NCBI GenBank assembly: GCA_021849435.1
Contig: JAJZSX010000025.1
Location: 1-13,496, forward strand
Reading direction: 5' to 3'
Source of the DNA: Actinomycetes bacterium
GTDB taxonomy: Bacteria; Actinomycetota; Acidimicrobiia; Acidimicrobiales; RAAP-2
Length of the DNA stretch: 13,496 nt
The notes beneath the pieces are model-generated. The model was given only the letters and a program-made list of their open reading frames with translations. It ran no database searches and was not told where the DNA came from. Within the stretch, counting starts at the first letter, position 1; each line of letters begins with the position of its first letter. Position numbers and translations under genes: made by a program. Of the stretch, positions 1-7,718 are shown piece after piece.

Positions 1-1
1 T

Positions 2-850
2 GGGTCCCTCTGGCCCACCCCCGAGCCCCTGGCCGTTGTCAGTGACCTACGCCTGAGATTGCCCGGGCGCGAACTGGCCGCGCGCCTTTACGTGCCCGAC
101 GTGGACGAGGAGAGCTCGCTGGTCGTTTACTTCCACGGCGGCAGCTTCGTTGCCGGCGACCTGGATTCACACGACGGACTGTGCCGGCGTCTCGCCGCGG
201 CCACGAACATGCGCTATCTCTCCGTGGCCTATCGCCTGGCGCCCGAACACCCGTTCCCGGCGGGGCTCGACGACGCGCGCGACGCCATCGCTTACGCGGC
301 CAACCATCGCGCCGAGTTTGCCGGTGCCCACGCGTCGCTCATCGTGATGGGCGACTCGGCTGGGGCGACTCTCGCCACGGCGGCCCTCAATCAGCTACGC
401 GACGCAGATGTCGACGTCGCCGCCCAGGTTCTCCTCTATCCGACCCTGGGACCGGGGCTACTCACCGACTCGGGTCACCTCTACCACTCAGGATTCCTCC
501 TCGACGTCGACCACTTGCGGTACGACTACGGGCAGTACCTGGGGGATTTCACCGACGTGACGGACGAACGCGTCTCGCCGCTGCTCGCGAGCGATCTCAC
601 CGGTGTGCCGCCAGCGATCATCGTGGTGGCTGAGTGCGACCCCCTACGCGACGAGGCGGTGGCCTACGCGGGCCTGCTCGAACACTTCGGCGTGCGAGTC
701 GAGCTGCTCGAGGCGCACGGCATGTTGCACGGATTCTTGCGCCTGGGCGGGATCGTCCCCGAGGCGCTCTCGGTGGTCGATGACCTGGCCGCGCACCTGG
801 CGCGCGTGGTCGCCTGGCGTTCCTCAGGGATTTTGCCCCCCCCGACCTGA
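2..850 (+). CDS. HSL-family (family IV) alpha/beta hydrolase/esterase, 5' partial
   Basis: Probable carboxylesterase/lipase of the hormone-sensitive-lipase group, cytosolic, with no signal peptide visible. A TTG at 59 could serve as a start, but the frame stays open to base 2 and the upstream codons (ending SDLRLRLPGREL) read like the usual strand before the hydrolase core, so the true start lies outside the window. Numbering from the TTG at 59: the oxyanion motif HGG is at 26-28, the nucleophile motif GDSAG at 98-102 (Ser100), the acid is Asp194 in AECDPLRDE, and the base is His224 in LHGF. All catalytic elements are present, so the enzyme should be active. Substrate cannot be told; this family takes short acyl esters. 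The C-terminus (GILPPPT) is coded partly by a run of eight C. The binding-protein gene follows 72 bases later on the same strand. Family call firm, substrate unknown. Confidence 0.9.
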   Translation, partial: GSLWPTPEPLAVVSDLRLRLPGRELAARLYVPDVDEESSLVVYFHGGSFVAGDLDSHDGLCRRLAAATNMRYLSVAYRLAPEHPFPAGLDDARDAIAYAANHRAEFAGAHASLIVMGDSAGATLATAALNQLRDADVDVAAQVLLYPTLGPGLLTDSGHLYHSGFLLDVDHLRYDYGQYLGDFTDVTDERVSPLLASDLTGVPPAIIVVAECDPLRDEAVAYAGLLEHFGVRVELLEAHGMLHGFLRLGGIVPEALSVVDDLAAHLARVVAWRSSGILPPPT

Positions 851-853
851 GGA
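821..853 (+). other. 8-bp inverted repeat over the hydrolase stop codon
   Basis: TCCTCAGG (821-828) and CCTGAGGA (846-853) are perfect complements around a 17-base loop that holds a C8 run; the second arm contains the TGA stop. No T-tract follows, so it is not a classical intrinsic terminator. It may be a weak 3'-end hairpin or chance. Confidence 0.3.
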
Positions 854-911
854 TTCTCCCAAAATCTGATAACAATGGACTTCTCGCGCCCACAAGGGCG
901 TCGACAGATCC

Positions 912-918
912 AAGGGGA
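912..918 (+). promoter_or_regulatory. Ribosome binding site deciding the binding-protein start
   Basis: AAGGGGA lies 4 bases before the ATG at 923. The longer reading frame from the ATG at 875 has no such site and would put 16 charged residues before the signal peptide, so 923 is preferred. A small hairpin (CGCCC 887-891, GGGCG 896-900) sits in the leader upstream. Confidence 0.6.
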
Positions 919-922
919 ATCA

Positions 923-1801
923 ATGCAGGGAAGCACACGCGTACGCGCGGCACTCGTGGTGACCGGAATCGCCTCGCTCGTCCTCGCCTCCAGTCTCACG
1001 GCGGGAGCGGCCACGACCAAGGTGAATGCGGCCGCGGCGAAGTTGGTGCCAGCGGCGTATAAGCACATGACGCTGCAGGTGGCGACCGACGCAACGTATC
1101 CGCCGGACGAGTTCATGCAGGGCACCAAGATGGTCGGATTCGACATCGACCTGATGAACGCTCTCGCGGCGACATTGGGCATCAAGATCAAGGAGAACAG
1201 CGTCACTTTCGACAACATTCTCGCGGGAATCAAGTCGGGCCGCTACCAGATCGGCAACTCGTCGTTCACCGACAACAAGGCCCGTGAGAAGACGAACAAC
1301 TTCGTCGACTACTTCCAGGCCGGCGAGGGTGTCTACGCGAGTTCGAAGTCGAAGGTGACCTTCAGGGGCCTCAAGAGCTTCTGCGGGCTGACTGTCGCGG
1401 TAGAGACCGGTACGAGTGAGCAGTCTGACGCCCAGGCCACGGCGAAGACTTGCCCGGCGAATAAGAAGCTAACGATTCGCACCTTCGCTACTCAGACCGC
1501 GGCCAACCTGGCGGTGTCCTCGGGTCAGGCGGCAGTCGGCTTCGTCGACAGCCAGGTGGCCGGCTATATCGTCTCGCAGTCTCACGGCAAGTTCAAGCTT
1601 GTCGGCAAGGCGGTGAACGTGGCGCCCTACGGCATCGCGACTGCCAAGTCGCCCAGCGGACACGGCCTGGCGATCGCCTTGCGGGCGGCCCTCAAGGTCC
1701 TCGAGGCGAACGGTACCTACAAGTCGATCCTCACCCATTGGGGTGTACAGGCAGGTGCCATTCCGGCATCGAGGATGATCCTGAACGGAGCCACCTCCTA
1801 A
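923..1801 (+). CDS. Polar amino-acid ABC transporter, extracellular substrate-binding protein
   Basis: Bacterial SBP family 3, 292 aa from the ATG at 923. Residues 1-30 form a signal peptide: Arg6/Arg8, a hydrophobic core to about 27, then a TAGAA/TT cleavage region. There is no lipobox cysteine, so the protein is predicted to be released by signal peptidase I, not lipid-anchored. The family core runs from LQVATDATYPPDEF (51-64) through VGFDIDLMNALA (71-82). Arg121 and Asp209 (in FVDSQVA) sit where family members bind the carboxylate and amino groups of an amino acid, which favours an alpha-amino-acid-like ligand; that alignment is by eye. Cys154 and Cys177 are the only cysteines and could form a disulfide. 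The permease follows 24 bases later, then the ATPase. The exact ligand cannot be read from sequence. Confidence 0.9.
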   Translation: MQGSTRVRAALVVTGIASLVLASSLTAGAATTKVNAAAAKLVPAAYKHMTLQVATDATYPPDEFMQGTKMVGFDIDLMNALAATLGIKIKENSVTFDNILAGIKSGRYQIGNSSFTDNKAREKTNNFVDYFQAGEGVYASSKSKVTFRGLKSFCGLTVAVETGTSEQSDAQATAKTCPANKKLTIRTFATQTAANLAVSSGQAAVGFVDSQVAGYIVSQSHGKFKLVGKAVNVAPYGIATAKSPSGHGLAIALRAALKVLEANGTYKSILTHWGVQAGAIPASRMILNGATS

Positions 1802-1825
1802 GCCAGTTGTAGTAGAACGGCAGCC

Positions 1826-2833
1826 ATGATGACGAACGGGGACGACGCGGTCGAAGTCGTCCCCGTTCGTCATGTCGGACGCTACGTCGCGGCATTCGTC
1901 GTCGCAGTCGCCTTGGCGATGCTGGTGCACACCTTGTTCTCCAAGGTTTCGACCGGGCAGGTGTCGTGTCATATCTCAGCTGGTGCGCGCCACTGCCACC
2001 CGGTGACCAACTGGCGCTTCGGCTGGAACGTGGTGTTCCACTATTTCACCTCGCGAGAGATCCTTAGCGGTCTGCTCGTCACGCTGGAGCTGACCGCAAT
2101 AGCCATGGCGATCGGAATCTCACTGGGGCTCCTCATCGCCATTATGCGTCTGTCGCACAATCGCCTGGTGTCGGCGACCGCGTGGGTGTACACCTGGTTC
2201 TTTCGCGGTACCCCGGTGTACGTGCAGCTGCTCTTTTGGTTCAACATCGCCGCGCTCTACCAGACGGTGACCTTCGGGTTGCCCTTTCTCAACGTCACCT
2301 TCGCGCACATCAACCTAGTGGCGTTCTTCACGCCCTTCAACACGGCGGTTGTCGGACTGGGTCTCAACGAGGCGGCCTACATGTCTGAGATCGCCCGATC
2401 GGGGCTGATCTCGGTTGACGAGGGGCAGATTGAGGCCGCCACGTCACTTGGCATGACACGCTCCCAGACGCTGCGTCTGGTGATCTTGCCCCAGGCGATG
2501 CGCGTCATCATCCCGCCGACTGGTAACGAGATCATCTCGATGCTCAAGACCACTTCGCTAGCCATTGCGGTGAGCTTGGTCGAACTGCTGGGGGCGGCCA
2601 CCAACATCTATTCTGCCAACTACGAGATCATGCCCCTGTTGATCGTGGCGAGCCTGTGGTACCTCATTGTCACGACGGTGCTTTCCACCGGGCAGTTCTA
2701 TGTCGAGCGCCACTACGCCAAGGGGGCGCTGCGCACTCCGCCGCCGACGCCTATCCAGCGACTGCGAAACGACATGCGTGGCATCGCGGCGAAGTTCGCC
2801 TCGGGCCGATCCACCGCGAGAGCGTCGTCATGA
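1826..2833 (+). CDS. Polar amino-acid ABC transporter, permease
   Basis: HisM/GlnP-type inner-membrane permease, 335 aa. A first TM helix (about 19-36) is followed by a roughly 40-residue external loop with two cysteines (48 and 57), then the permease domain from about residue 78. The cytoplasmic EAA loop that docks on the ATPase is at 201-224 ([10 protein letters not shown], then LPQA). Start choice: ATG at 1826 (or 1829) keeps the [13 protein letters not shown] stretch that looks like the normal N-terminus of actinobacterial members; later starts (TTG 1913, ATG 1919) would cut into TM1. No Shine-Dalgarno sequence is seen in the 24-base gap, and the start is buried in a perfect 18-bp hairpin (see separate entry), so initiation may depend on ribosomes arriving from the binding-protein gene. 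The stop overlaps the ATPase start as ATGA. Confidence 0.9.
   Translation: MMTNGDDAVEVVPVRHVGRYVAAFVVAVALAMLVHTLFSKVSTGQVSCHISAGARHCHPVTNWRFGWNVVFHYFTSREILSGLLVTLELTAIAMAIGISLGLLIAIMRLSHNRLVSATAWVYTWFFRGTPVYVQLLFWFNIAALYQTVTFGLPFLNVTFAHINLVAFFTPFNTAVVGLGLNEAAYMSEIARSGLISVDEGQIEAATSLGMTRSQTLRLVILPQAMRVIIPPTGNEIISMLKTTSLAIAVSLVELLGAATNIYSANYEIMPLLIVASLWYLIVTTVLSTGQFYVERHYAKGALRTPPPTPIQRLRNDMRGIAAKFASGRSTARASS
1829..1873 (+). repeat. Perfect 18-bp inverted repeat across the permease start
   Basis: ATGACGAACGGGGACGAC (1829-1846) and its exact complement GTCGTCCCCGTTCGTCAT (1856-1873) flank the 9-base loop GCGGTCGAA. In RNA this is a strong GC-rich hairpin holding one of the two start ATGs. No T-run follows, so it is not an intrinsic terminator. 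The left arm codes MTNGDD and the right arm VVPVRH. Confidence 0.9.
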
Positions 2834-3612
2834 CGACAGCAAAGGTCGCGTTGATCCCGATGGTTGAGGCCCACGGCGTGCACAAGTCCTACGGCGCAGT
2901 CGAGGTGCTGCGCGGGGTTGATCTCACAGTCGCTCGTGGCGAGGTGACGTGTCTCATCGGCCCCTCGGGCTCGGGCAAGAGCACGCTGCTGCGCTGCATC
3001 AATCACCTCGAGAAGCACGACGCCGGCGAGTTGCGCGTCGACGGGCACCTGGTGGGCTACGAGGCCCGCGACGGCAAGCTTTATGAGCGTAACGACAAGC
3101 AGATTTGCGCCGAGCGGTCGCGCATCGGCATGGTGTTCCAGCGCTTCAACCTCTTCCAGCATCTCACTGTGCTCGACAACGTCACCATCGGTCAGGTGAA
3201 GGTCCGCGGCGTCGCCAGCGACGCCGCGGTGGTGCGGGCGCGCGAACTCCTCGCGCGCGTCGGCCTCGTAGCCAAGGAGAAGAACTACCCGAGCCAGCTT
3301 TCTGGCGGCCAGCAGCAACGGGTCGCCATCGCGCGGGCCTTGGCCATGGAGCCCAAGCTGATGCTCTTCGACGAGCCGACCTCGGCGCTCGATCCCGAAC
3401 TGGTTGGCGAGGTGCTCGACGTGATGAAGGATCTCGCCAAGTCGGGCATGACGATGATCGTGGTCACCCACGAGATGGGATTTGCCCGCGAGGTGGCCAA
3501 CTCGCTCTACTTCCTCGACCAGGGGGTCATCGAAGAGTCCGGCAATCCCCGCGAGGTGCTCGTCAATCCTCGTTCGACGCGCCTGCAGAGTTTCTTGTCC
3601 AAGGTTCTCTAG
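2830..3612 (+). CDS. Polar amino-acid ABC transporter, ATP-binding protein
   Basis: GlnQ/HisP-type ATPase, 260 aa, that powers the importer coded just upstream. Walker [10 protein letters not shown] is at 44-52, the Q-loop Gln at 104 (VFQRFNLF), the signature LSGGQQQR at 157-164, Walker B LMLFDEP with Asp181/Glu182, the D-loop SALD at 185-188 and the switch His at 214 ([12 protein letters not shown]). All catalytic parts are intact. Start: the ATG at 2830 overlaps the permease stop (ATGA), the usual coupling of this operon type; ATG 2860 is a second option and the frame further upstream is only an overprint of the permease. Its TAG stop overlaps the GTG start of the CoA-transferase by one base. 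Confidence 0.93.
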   Translation: MTTAKVALIPMVEAHGVHKSYGAVEVLRGVDLTVARGEVTCLIGPSGSGKSTLLRCINHLEKHDAGELRVDGHLVGYEARDGKLYERNDKQICAERSRIGMVFQRFNLFQHLTVLDNVTIGQVKVRGVASDAAVVRARELLARVGLVAKEKNYPSQLSGGQQQRVAIARALAMEPKLMLFDEPTSALDPELVGEVLDVMKDLAKSGMTMIVVTHEMGFAREVANSLYFLDQGVIEESGNPREVLVNPRSTRLQSFLSKVL

Positions 3613-4766
3613 TGTCCTGGGACCTCGAGGAGACCAACGTTGGAACCGGCTTGCCCCTTGAAGGCGTGCGGGTCCTTGACTTCTCGCGGGTCTTGGCGGG
3701 TCCACTGTGCGCGATGATCGCCGGTGACCTCGGCGCCGACGTGATCAAGATCGAAGGCCCCGAGGGTGACCCCGTGCGCGCGCTCGCACCACCCCGTTTC
3801 GGAGACGACGCGACCTACTACCTTGCGGTCAACCGTCACCGGCGCAACGTCGTGGCCGACCTACGCGACCCTGAGGACTTCGCACGAGTCGCCGCCCTGG
3901 TGCGTCAGGCCGATGCGGTGGTCGAGAACTACCTGCCACACCAGAAGGCGGCCCTGAGTATCGACCGACTGCGCGAGGTGAACCCCGACTGCGTGTGGGT
4001 CAGCGTCACGCCGGCCTCGAGTGGGGGGCCGGTTGCACTGCAGCCCTCCTTCGACCTGCTCGCCCAGGCGCGCTCGGGCCTGATGTCTGTCACCGGCGAG
4101 AGCGGGGGAGTGCCGACCAAGGTGGGCGCGCCTCTCGCCGACGTGGTGACCGGCCTCTACGCTGCCATCGGACTCGTAACAGGTCTGTTCGCGCGCCTCG
4201 CCGGGCGAGACGGGCGCGTCTTTGAGGCGCCATTGCTCGAGTCGACGATGACGGCCCTGGTCAACCAGGCCCAGGGCTATCTCTCCACCGGCGCGGAGCC
4301 GGCGCGCCTCGGCAACGATCACCCCTCGATCGCTCCCTACGGACCGGTCACGACGTCCGACGGCTTCTTACTGCTCGCGGTGGGCACCGACGCGCAGTAC
4401 GCGCGTCTGGTGGCGGTGCTCGACGATGACGCACTGACCGGTCATCGAGAGTGGGCAGAAAACAACGCGCGCGTCGCGAACCTCGAGAAGTTGCGCGAAG
4501 TCCTTGATGGAGTCTTCCGTACCCGGTCGACGTCGGCGTGGCTCGACGCGCTTGCCGAGGCCGGTATTCCCCACGGACCGATCTACTCGGTGGGCGAGGC
4601 CTTCGCCCAGGCCCAAATCGCCGACGGCGACTTCCTAGGGCCGATGTCGACGCCTTCGGGCGAGACGACCGCGATGCGAACGCCTCTCATCATCGACGGG
4701 GTTCGACCACAGATCCGGCGGGGGCCGCGACGTCTCGGCGAGGACAACCGTGCGCTCTGGGACTAG
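3612..4766 (+). CDS. CaiB/BaiF class III (family III) CoA-transferase
   Basis: Transfers CoA between acyl-CoA and a free carboxylic acid through an aspartyl intermediate; cytosolic, 384 aa, close to the family norm. Hallmarks: LEGVRVLDFSRVLAGP near the N-terminus, GDLGADVIKIEGPEGDP, the RHRRNVVADLRDP strand, and LADVVTGLYAA with Asp177 as the likely nucleophile. Start: GTG at 3612 shares one base with the upstream TAG and has AAGG at 3601-3604, 7 bases before it; TTG at 3651 is the alternative. It is tightly joined to the amino-acid importer, which suggests that the imported compound, or its breakdown product, is activated as a CoA ester; that is inference. Its TAG and the stop of the convergent nitroreductase are read from the same CTAG (4763-4766), with no spacer. 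Acyl specificity is not readable. Confidence 0.92.
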   Translation: MSWDLEETNVGTGLPLEGVRVLDFSRVLAGPLCAMIAGDLGADVIKIEGPEGDPVRALAPPRFGDDATYYLAVNRHRRNVVADLRDPEDFARVAALVRQADAVVENYLPHQKAALSIDRLREVNPDCVWVSVTPASSGGPVALQPSFDLLAQARSGLMSVTGESGGVPTKVGAPLADVVTGLYAAIGLVTGLFARLAGRDGRVFEAPLLESTMTALVNQAQGYLSTGAEPARLGNDHPSIAPYGPVTTSDGFLLLAVGTDAQYARLVAVLDDDALTGHREWAENNARVANLEKLREVLDGVFRTRSTSAWLDALAEAGIPHGPIYSVGEAFAQAQIADGDFLGPMSTPSGETTAMRTPLIIDGVRPQIRRGPRRLGEDNRALWD

Positions 4767-5482
4767 ATGGTCGGGGACGTGTCCCGCTCGAGGAGTGGTC
4801 CGTTGAAGGTGTCCCGGCGGGCGATGTCTTCAACCGATCGCCGTGTGAGCTTTGTGGGCTGATGGCGGGGGTGGCCGAGGGCCACGATGGCGGCCACCGC
4901 CCAGGTGGGAGGGATCGAAAGGATGTCGCTCACGGCGTCTTCATTGCGCGTGGCCACGCTCGTCATTACGCCTCCGAGGCCATAGTCGCGCGCCGCGAGC
5001 AGGATCGACCACACGAAGGGGTAGATAGAGGCGCCCCCGACGATGGAGTAGCGCGGGAGGTCGCGGTCGGTAGCCGCGAGCGTGGCGAGGTCGGCGGCAA
5101 CCACCAGCATCGCCGGAACCGCGTGAAGGTTCTCGGCGAAGCCGTCGGGTCGCGACTTGTCAATCGCCGCGTCCCGCTGGGCTGCGGCCGCGGCTCGCTC
5201 GGCGTCGCTCGCGATGGGAGAGAAGGGAACCAGTCCCGCGAGTAGGTGGCCCACGTAGTCGTGCCAGGCGTCGAGGTACGCGTCGCGCAAGCGCTCGCGC
5301 AGGTCGGCGCGTTCGACCACGATGACCCGCCAGCCCTGACGGTTGCCTCCAGAGGGAGCGTGGCGGGCCGTTTCGAGAATGTCGTAGATCACCTCGCGGC
5401 TCATGGGTTCATCGGTGAAGTCACGTACCGAACTTGTTGTACGCAGTGCAGACTTGAGATCGAGAGGCAATGGTTCAGGCAT
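4763..5482 (-). CDS. Nitroreductase-family flavoprotein
   Basis: FMN-dependent NAD(P)H oxidoreductase fold, 239 aa. The family start SALRTTSSVRDFTDEPM, the flavin-binding stretch HAPSGGNRQGWRVIVV (41-56), and the later GGASIYPFVWSILLAARDYGLGG are clear. Start: ATG at 5482 lies inside the end of the permease gene and overlaps its TGA by 8 bases (ATGCCTGA), which fits translational coupling; an upstream in-frame ATG at 5509 would add nine residues (MASSSSCVE) within the permease gene and is less likely. The strand order is ATPase, permease, nitroreductase, so it is probably made with the ABC-2 exporter. It could reduce nitroaromatics, quinones or a related substrate; nothing in the sequence says which. 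Its stop shares CTAG with the convergent CoA-transferase. Confidence 0.9.
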   Translation of the reverse strand: MPEPLPLDLKSALRTTSSVRDFTDEPMSREVIYDILETARHAPSGGNRQGWRVIVVERADLRERLRDAYLDAWHDYVGHLLAGLVPFSPIASDAERAAAAAQRDAAIDKSRPDGFAENLHAVPAMLVVAADLATLAATDRDLPRYSIVGGASIYPFVWSILLAARDYGLGGVMTSVATRNEDAVSDILSIPPTWAVAAIVALGHPRHQPTKLTRRSVEDIARRDTFNGPLLERDTSPTI

Positions 5483-6257
5483 CTCGACGCAGGAGGAGGA
5501 CGACGCCAACGGAGAAGGCGACGATGACGTAGACCACCAGCACGGCGGTCGCTGTCCAGGCCCCGAAGAAGTTCTCTGGCGCGTTCGTCGACATCATCGA
5601 ACGGCCAAGGGCCGAGGGCATGAACTTTGTGGCGGCGCTCTGCCAGTTCTGGGGCAAGAGGAAGAGGATGATGGGAATCACGAGCAGCAATGACGTGAAG
5701 GCGGAGATGCTGGCCGCGCTATGGCGCAGGATCAGCCCGAAGGCCAGACCTAGCACTGCGAGCAAGGTGAGGTAGACGCCGCCGAGCAACACCGAGCGCA
5801 ACACCGCGCCGTTTCCGAGTGAGGCGGTGGGCACGACGCCGGAGAAGATTGACTGGCCGAGAAGAAAGGTGGCCACGCACGCCAACTCGGTGACCACGAA
5901 CAGTGAGCCAACGAGCACGAAGAGCTTGCCCACCACCACGAGGCCGCGCCGAGGTACGGCTGCGAATGTGGTGTGGATCGATCCCGAGGAGTACTCGCTC
6001 GTAATGAACAGGGTGCCGATCACTCCGACCGCGAACTGGGCGAAGAGCGTTCCGCCCAGGCTGGCCGACACCGGGTCGAAGGCGAGTTTGCGGATGGGGT
6101 CCATCTGACTCCAGTTCGCCCGCACCGCCGTGGCGATGAGGGCTCCCAACCCGACGGTCAGCACCGTCGTCACGATGACGCCCATCAAGGTCGAGCGCAC
6201 GCTACGGAACTTGATCCACTCGGATCGAGTGACCGAGGTGAGAGTCACGCCGTTCAC
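5475..6257 (-). CDS. ABC-2 type transporter, permease subunit
   Basis: Six-helix integral membrane protein, 260 aa. It begins with the cytoplasmic SEWIKFRSVRSTLM segment typical of ABC-2 permeases of actinobacteria, followed by hydrophobic helices at roughly 24-45, 70-88, 105-130, 145-170, 175-195 and 230-255. Start is GTG at 6257, overlapping the ATPase stop (GTGA), with AAGGG 7 bases upstream (6265-6269 on the complement). Its stop overlaps the nitroreductase start. With the ATPase it should form an exporter for a small molecule, lipid or antibiotic; the substrate is unknown. Confidence 0.87.
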   Translation of the reverse strand: MNGVTLTSVTRSEWIKFRSVRSTLMGVIVTTVLTVGLGALIATAVRANWSQMDPIRKLAFDPVSASLGGTLFAQFAVGVIGTLFITSEYSSGSIHTTFAAVPRRGLVVVGKLFVLVGSLFVVTELACVATFLLGQSIFSGVVPTASLGNGAVLRSVLLGGVYLTLLAVLGLAFGLILRHSAASISAFTSLLLVIPIILFLLPQNWQSAATKFMPSALGRSMMSTNAPENFFGAWTATAVLVVYVIVAFSVGVVLLLRRDA

Positions 6258-7162
6258 GAGACAACCCTTGCTGATCCGTATTCGACCGAATCGGCCGTTA
6301 GCTCCATGAAGACCTCTTCGAGTGAGGCGCGTTGCGGTGTCAGCTCGTTCAGGGCGATGCCGTCGGCCAGGGCGATCTCGCCGATCGCGGAGCTGGGCAC
6401 CTTTCCCACGTCGAGCCCGCGCTCGCTTACCGTCACGCTGGCGCCTGCGTCGCGCAGGCGCCGGGCCAAGCGAGCGTCATCGGCGCTGGCGACGAAGACC
6501 GTTCCCGCGCTCGTGCGCGTCAGATCGTCCACCGACCCTTGGGCGATGAAGCGGCCACGACCGATCACGATGATCTGATCGGCCGTGAGGGCCATCTCGC
6601 TCATCAGGTGAGAGCTGACGAAGACCGTACGCCCCTCGTGGGCAAGGACGGCGAAGAACTCGCGGATCCAACGGATACCCTCGGGGTCGAGGCCGTTGAC
6701 GGGCTCGTCGAAGAGAAGTACCCCAGGATCGCCGAGGATCGCCGCGGCGATGCCGAGCCGCTGACTCATGCCCAGGGAGAAGCCGCCTACTTTCTTGTCC
6801 GCCACTGACGCGATACCAGCGAACTCGAGGACCTCGTCCACGCGTGACAGGGGTATCGAGTTCGAGGTCGCGAGCGCGCGCAGGTGATTGCGCGCGCTGC
6901 GCCCGGGGTGCACCGACTTCGCATCGAGTTGGGCGCCGACCTCGCGCAAGGGAGCGGGAAAGTCACGGTAGGCGTGCCCGTCAATCGAGGTCTGTCCCTT
7001 GGTCGGCCGGTTGAGACCGAGCATGATGCGCATCGTTGTCGACTTGCCGGAGCCGTTCGGACCGAGGAATCCGGTGACCACGCCGGGAGCGACGTCGAAA
7101 CTGAGATCGTCGACCGCCACGGTGTCGCCGTAGTGCTTGGTGAGGTGGTCGACGCGCAACAT
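6254..7162 (-). CDS. ABC-2 type transporter, ATP-binding protein
   Basis: ATPase of the DrrA/CcmA-like group, 302 aa. Walker A GPNGSGKST at 34-42, Q-loop Gln78, Walker B VLLFDEPVNGLDPEG with Asp152/Glu153, switch His185 (FVSSHLMSEM). The signature reads FSLGMSQR (128-135) in place of LSGGQ, a variant seen in this subgroup. Residues after about 215 form a C-terminal domain not needed for catalysis. ATG at 7162 has no good Shine-Dalgarno sequence; a TAGTGT hexamer lies 12 bases upstream. The Fur-family gene ends 48 bases before it on the same strand, so it could be read from that promoter or its own. The exporter substrate is not predictable; a multidrug or antibiotic role is possible. Confidence 0.92.
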   Translation of the reverse strand: MLRVDHLTKHYGDTVAVDDLSFDVAPGVVTGFLGPNGSGKSTTMRIMLGLNRPTKGQTSIDGHAYRDFPAPLREVGAQLDAKSVHPGRSARNHLRALATSNSIPLSRVDEVLEFAGIASVADKKVGGFSLGMSQRLGIAAAILGDPGVLLFDEPVNGLDPEGIRWIREFFAVLAHEGRTVFVSSHLMSEMALTADQIIVIGRGRFIAQGSVDDLTRTSAGTVFVASADDARLARRLRDAGASVTVSERGLDVGKVPSSAIGEIALADGIALNELTPQRASLEEVFMELTADSVEYGSARVVS

Positions 7163-7174
7163 GTTCTGTTTCGA

Positions 7175-7180
7175 ACACTA
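7175..7180 (-). promoter_or_regulatory. Candidate -10 (TAGTGT) for the ABC-2 exporter operon
   Basis: TAGTGT on the minus strand, 12 bases before the exporter ATPase ATG. It is the same hexamer as before the Fur gene and nhaA, but here the spacing would leave a leader of about 5 bases. The site falls within one arm of an inverted repeat, CACTAGCG (7176-7183) and CGCTAGTG (7209-7216), whose other arm covers the Fur stop codon. Confidence 0.3.
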
Positions 7181-7210
7181 GCGACGCATGCGCGAATCGA
7201 TTGGGCGGCG

Positions 7211-7666
7211 CTAGTGATGTGTGGTCGCCTCGCCTCGTTCGCGACAGAGGGCGCAGGCTCCCGAGATTGCGACGTGGTGGCGATCAAGGAGGAAGCCGTA
7301 GGTCATCACCAGATCGCGGCTGAGGGCGTCGAAGTGAGCGGCGGGAATCTCCTGGGTCGCACCGCAGTGCTGGCAGACCAAGTGCCCATGGACCGTACCG
7401 GCCAGGTGGTACACGGCGGCGCCTTGGCCGAGGTGCGAGTGCACGACGACACCGAGCTCTTCGAACTCGTCGAGGAGGCGATAGACGGTCGACGGGCTCA
7501 CCTCAGGGGCGAGTATCTGCACGGCGGTGGTCAGTTCGTCGGCGCTGCGGTGCCCTTCGGCGGCGACGAGAATCTCCGCAAGGCGCCGTTTGGCCACGGT
7601 GACGCGTCGGCCCGCTCCACGCAGGGTGGAGAGGATCTCCTCGAGCGGGTTGACAGGCTCGGACAC
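7211..7666 (-). CDS. Fur-family metal/redox-responsive transcriptional regulator
   Basis: Dimeric DNA-binding repressor, 151 aa. The winged helix occupies about 8-80, with recognition helix SPSTVYRLLDEFEELG (57-72). The dimerisation half carries the structural zinc pairs CxxC at Cys98/Cys101 and Cys138/Cys141. The motif usually read HHDH in Fur is VHGH (92-95) here, so one common metal ligand is missing; it is therefore hard to say whether it is a Fur, Zur or PerR type. The tail ends in His-His. Start is GTG at 7666 with no Shine-Dalgarno but with TAGTGT ending 6 bases before it, so the mRNA is probably leaderless. The divergent neighbour msrA favours a link to oxidative stress, by context only. 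Confidence 0.88.
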   Translation of the reverse strand: MSEPVNPLEEILSTLRGAGRRVTVAKRRLAEILVAAEGHRSADELTTAVQILAPEVSPSTVYRLLDEFEELGVVVHSHLGQGAAVYHLAGTVHGHLVCQHCGATQEIPAAHFDALSRDLVMTYGFLLDRHHVAISGACALCRERGEATTHH

Positions 7667-7718
7667 GGGTCCACACTAGGTCGGCGCGGCTCGACGCCAG
7701 GACCCGTACAGTCTCTAT
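7667..7718. promoter_or_regulatory. Divergent leaderless promoters for the Fur-family gene and msrA
   Basis: The 52-bp gap holds TAGTGT (minus strand, 7673-7678) 6 bases before the Fur GTG and TACAGT (plus, 7707-7712) 6 bases before the msrA ATG. Both fit TANNNT placed so that transcription starts at the first base of the start codon. The -35 regions would overlap in the 28 bp between them; neither has a good TTGACA. GGGTCC (7667-7672) and GGACCC (7700-7705) are an inverted pair that could be part of an operator. Confidence 0.5.

Noticed and set aside
1829..1873. Intrinsic terminator after the binding-protein gene
   Set aside because: The stem is strong but there is no following T-run and the hairpin is inside the permease coding sequence.
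2656..2829. Upstream extension of the importer ATPase frame
   Set aside because: It lies inside the permease gene and matches no ATPase sequence; the ATGA start at 2830 fits the family.
3105..3611. Long upstream extension of the CoA-transferase frame
   Set aside because: It overprints the ATPase gene in another frame with Arg/Ala-rich, low-complexity sequence; the family N-terminus begins only after GTG 3612.
3610..3615. Another TAGTGT at the ATPase/CoA-transferase junction
   Set aside because: It is formed by the stop and start codons themselves (TAG-TG-T) and no gene starts 6 bases after it.
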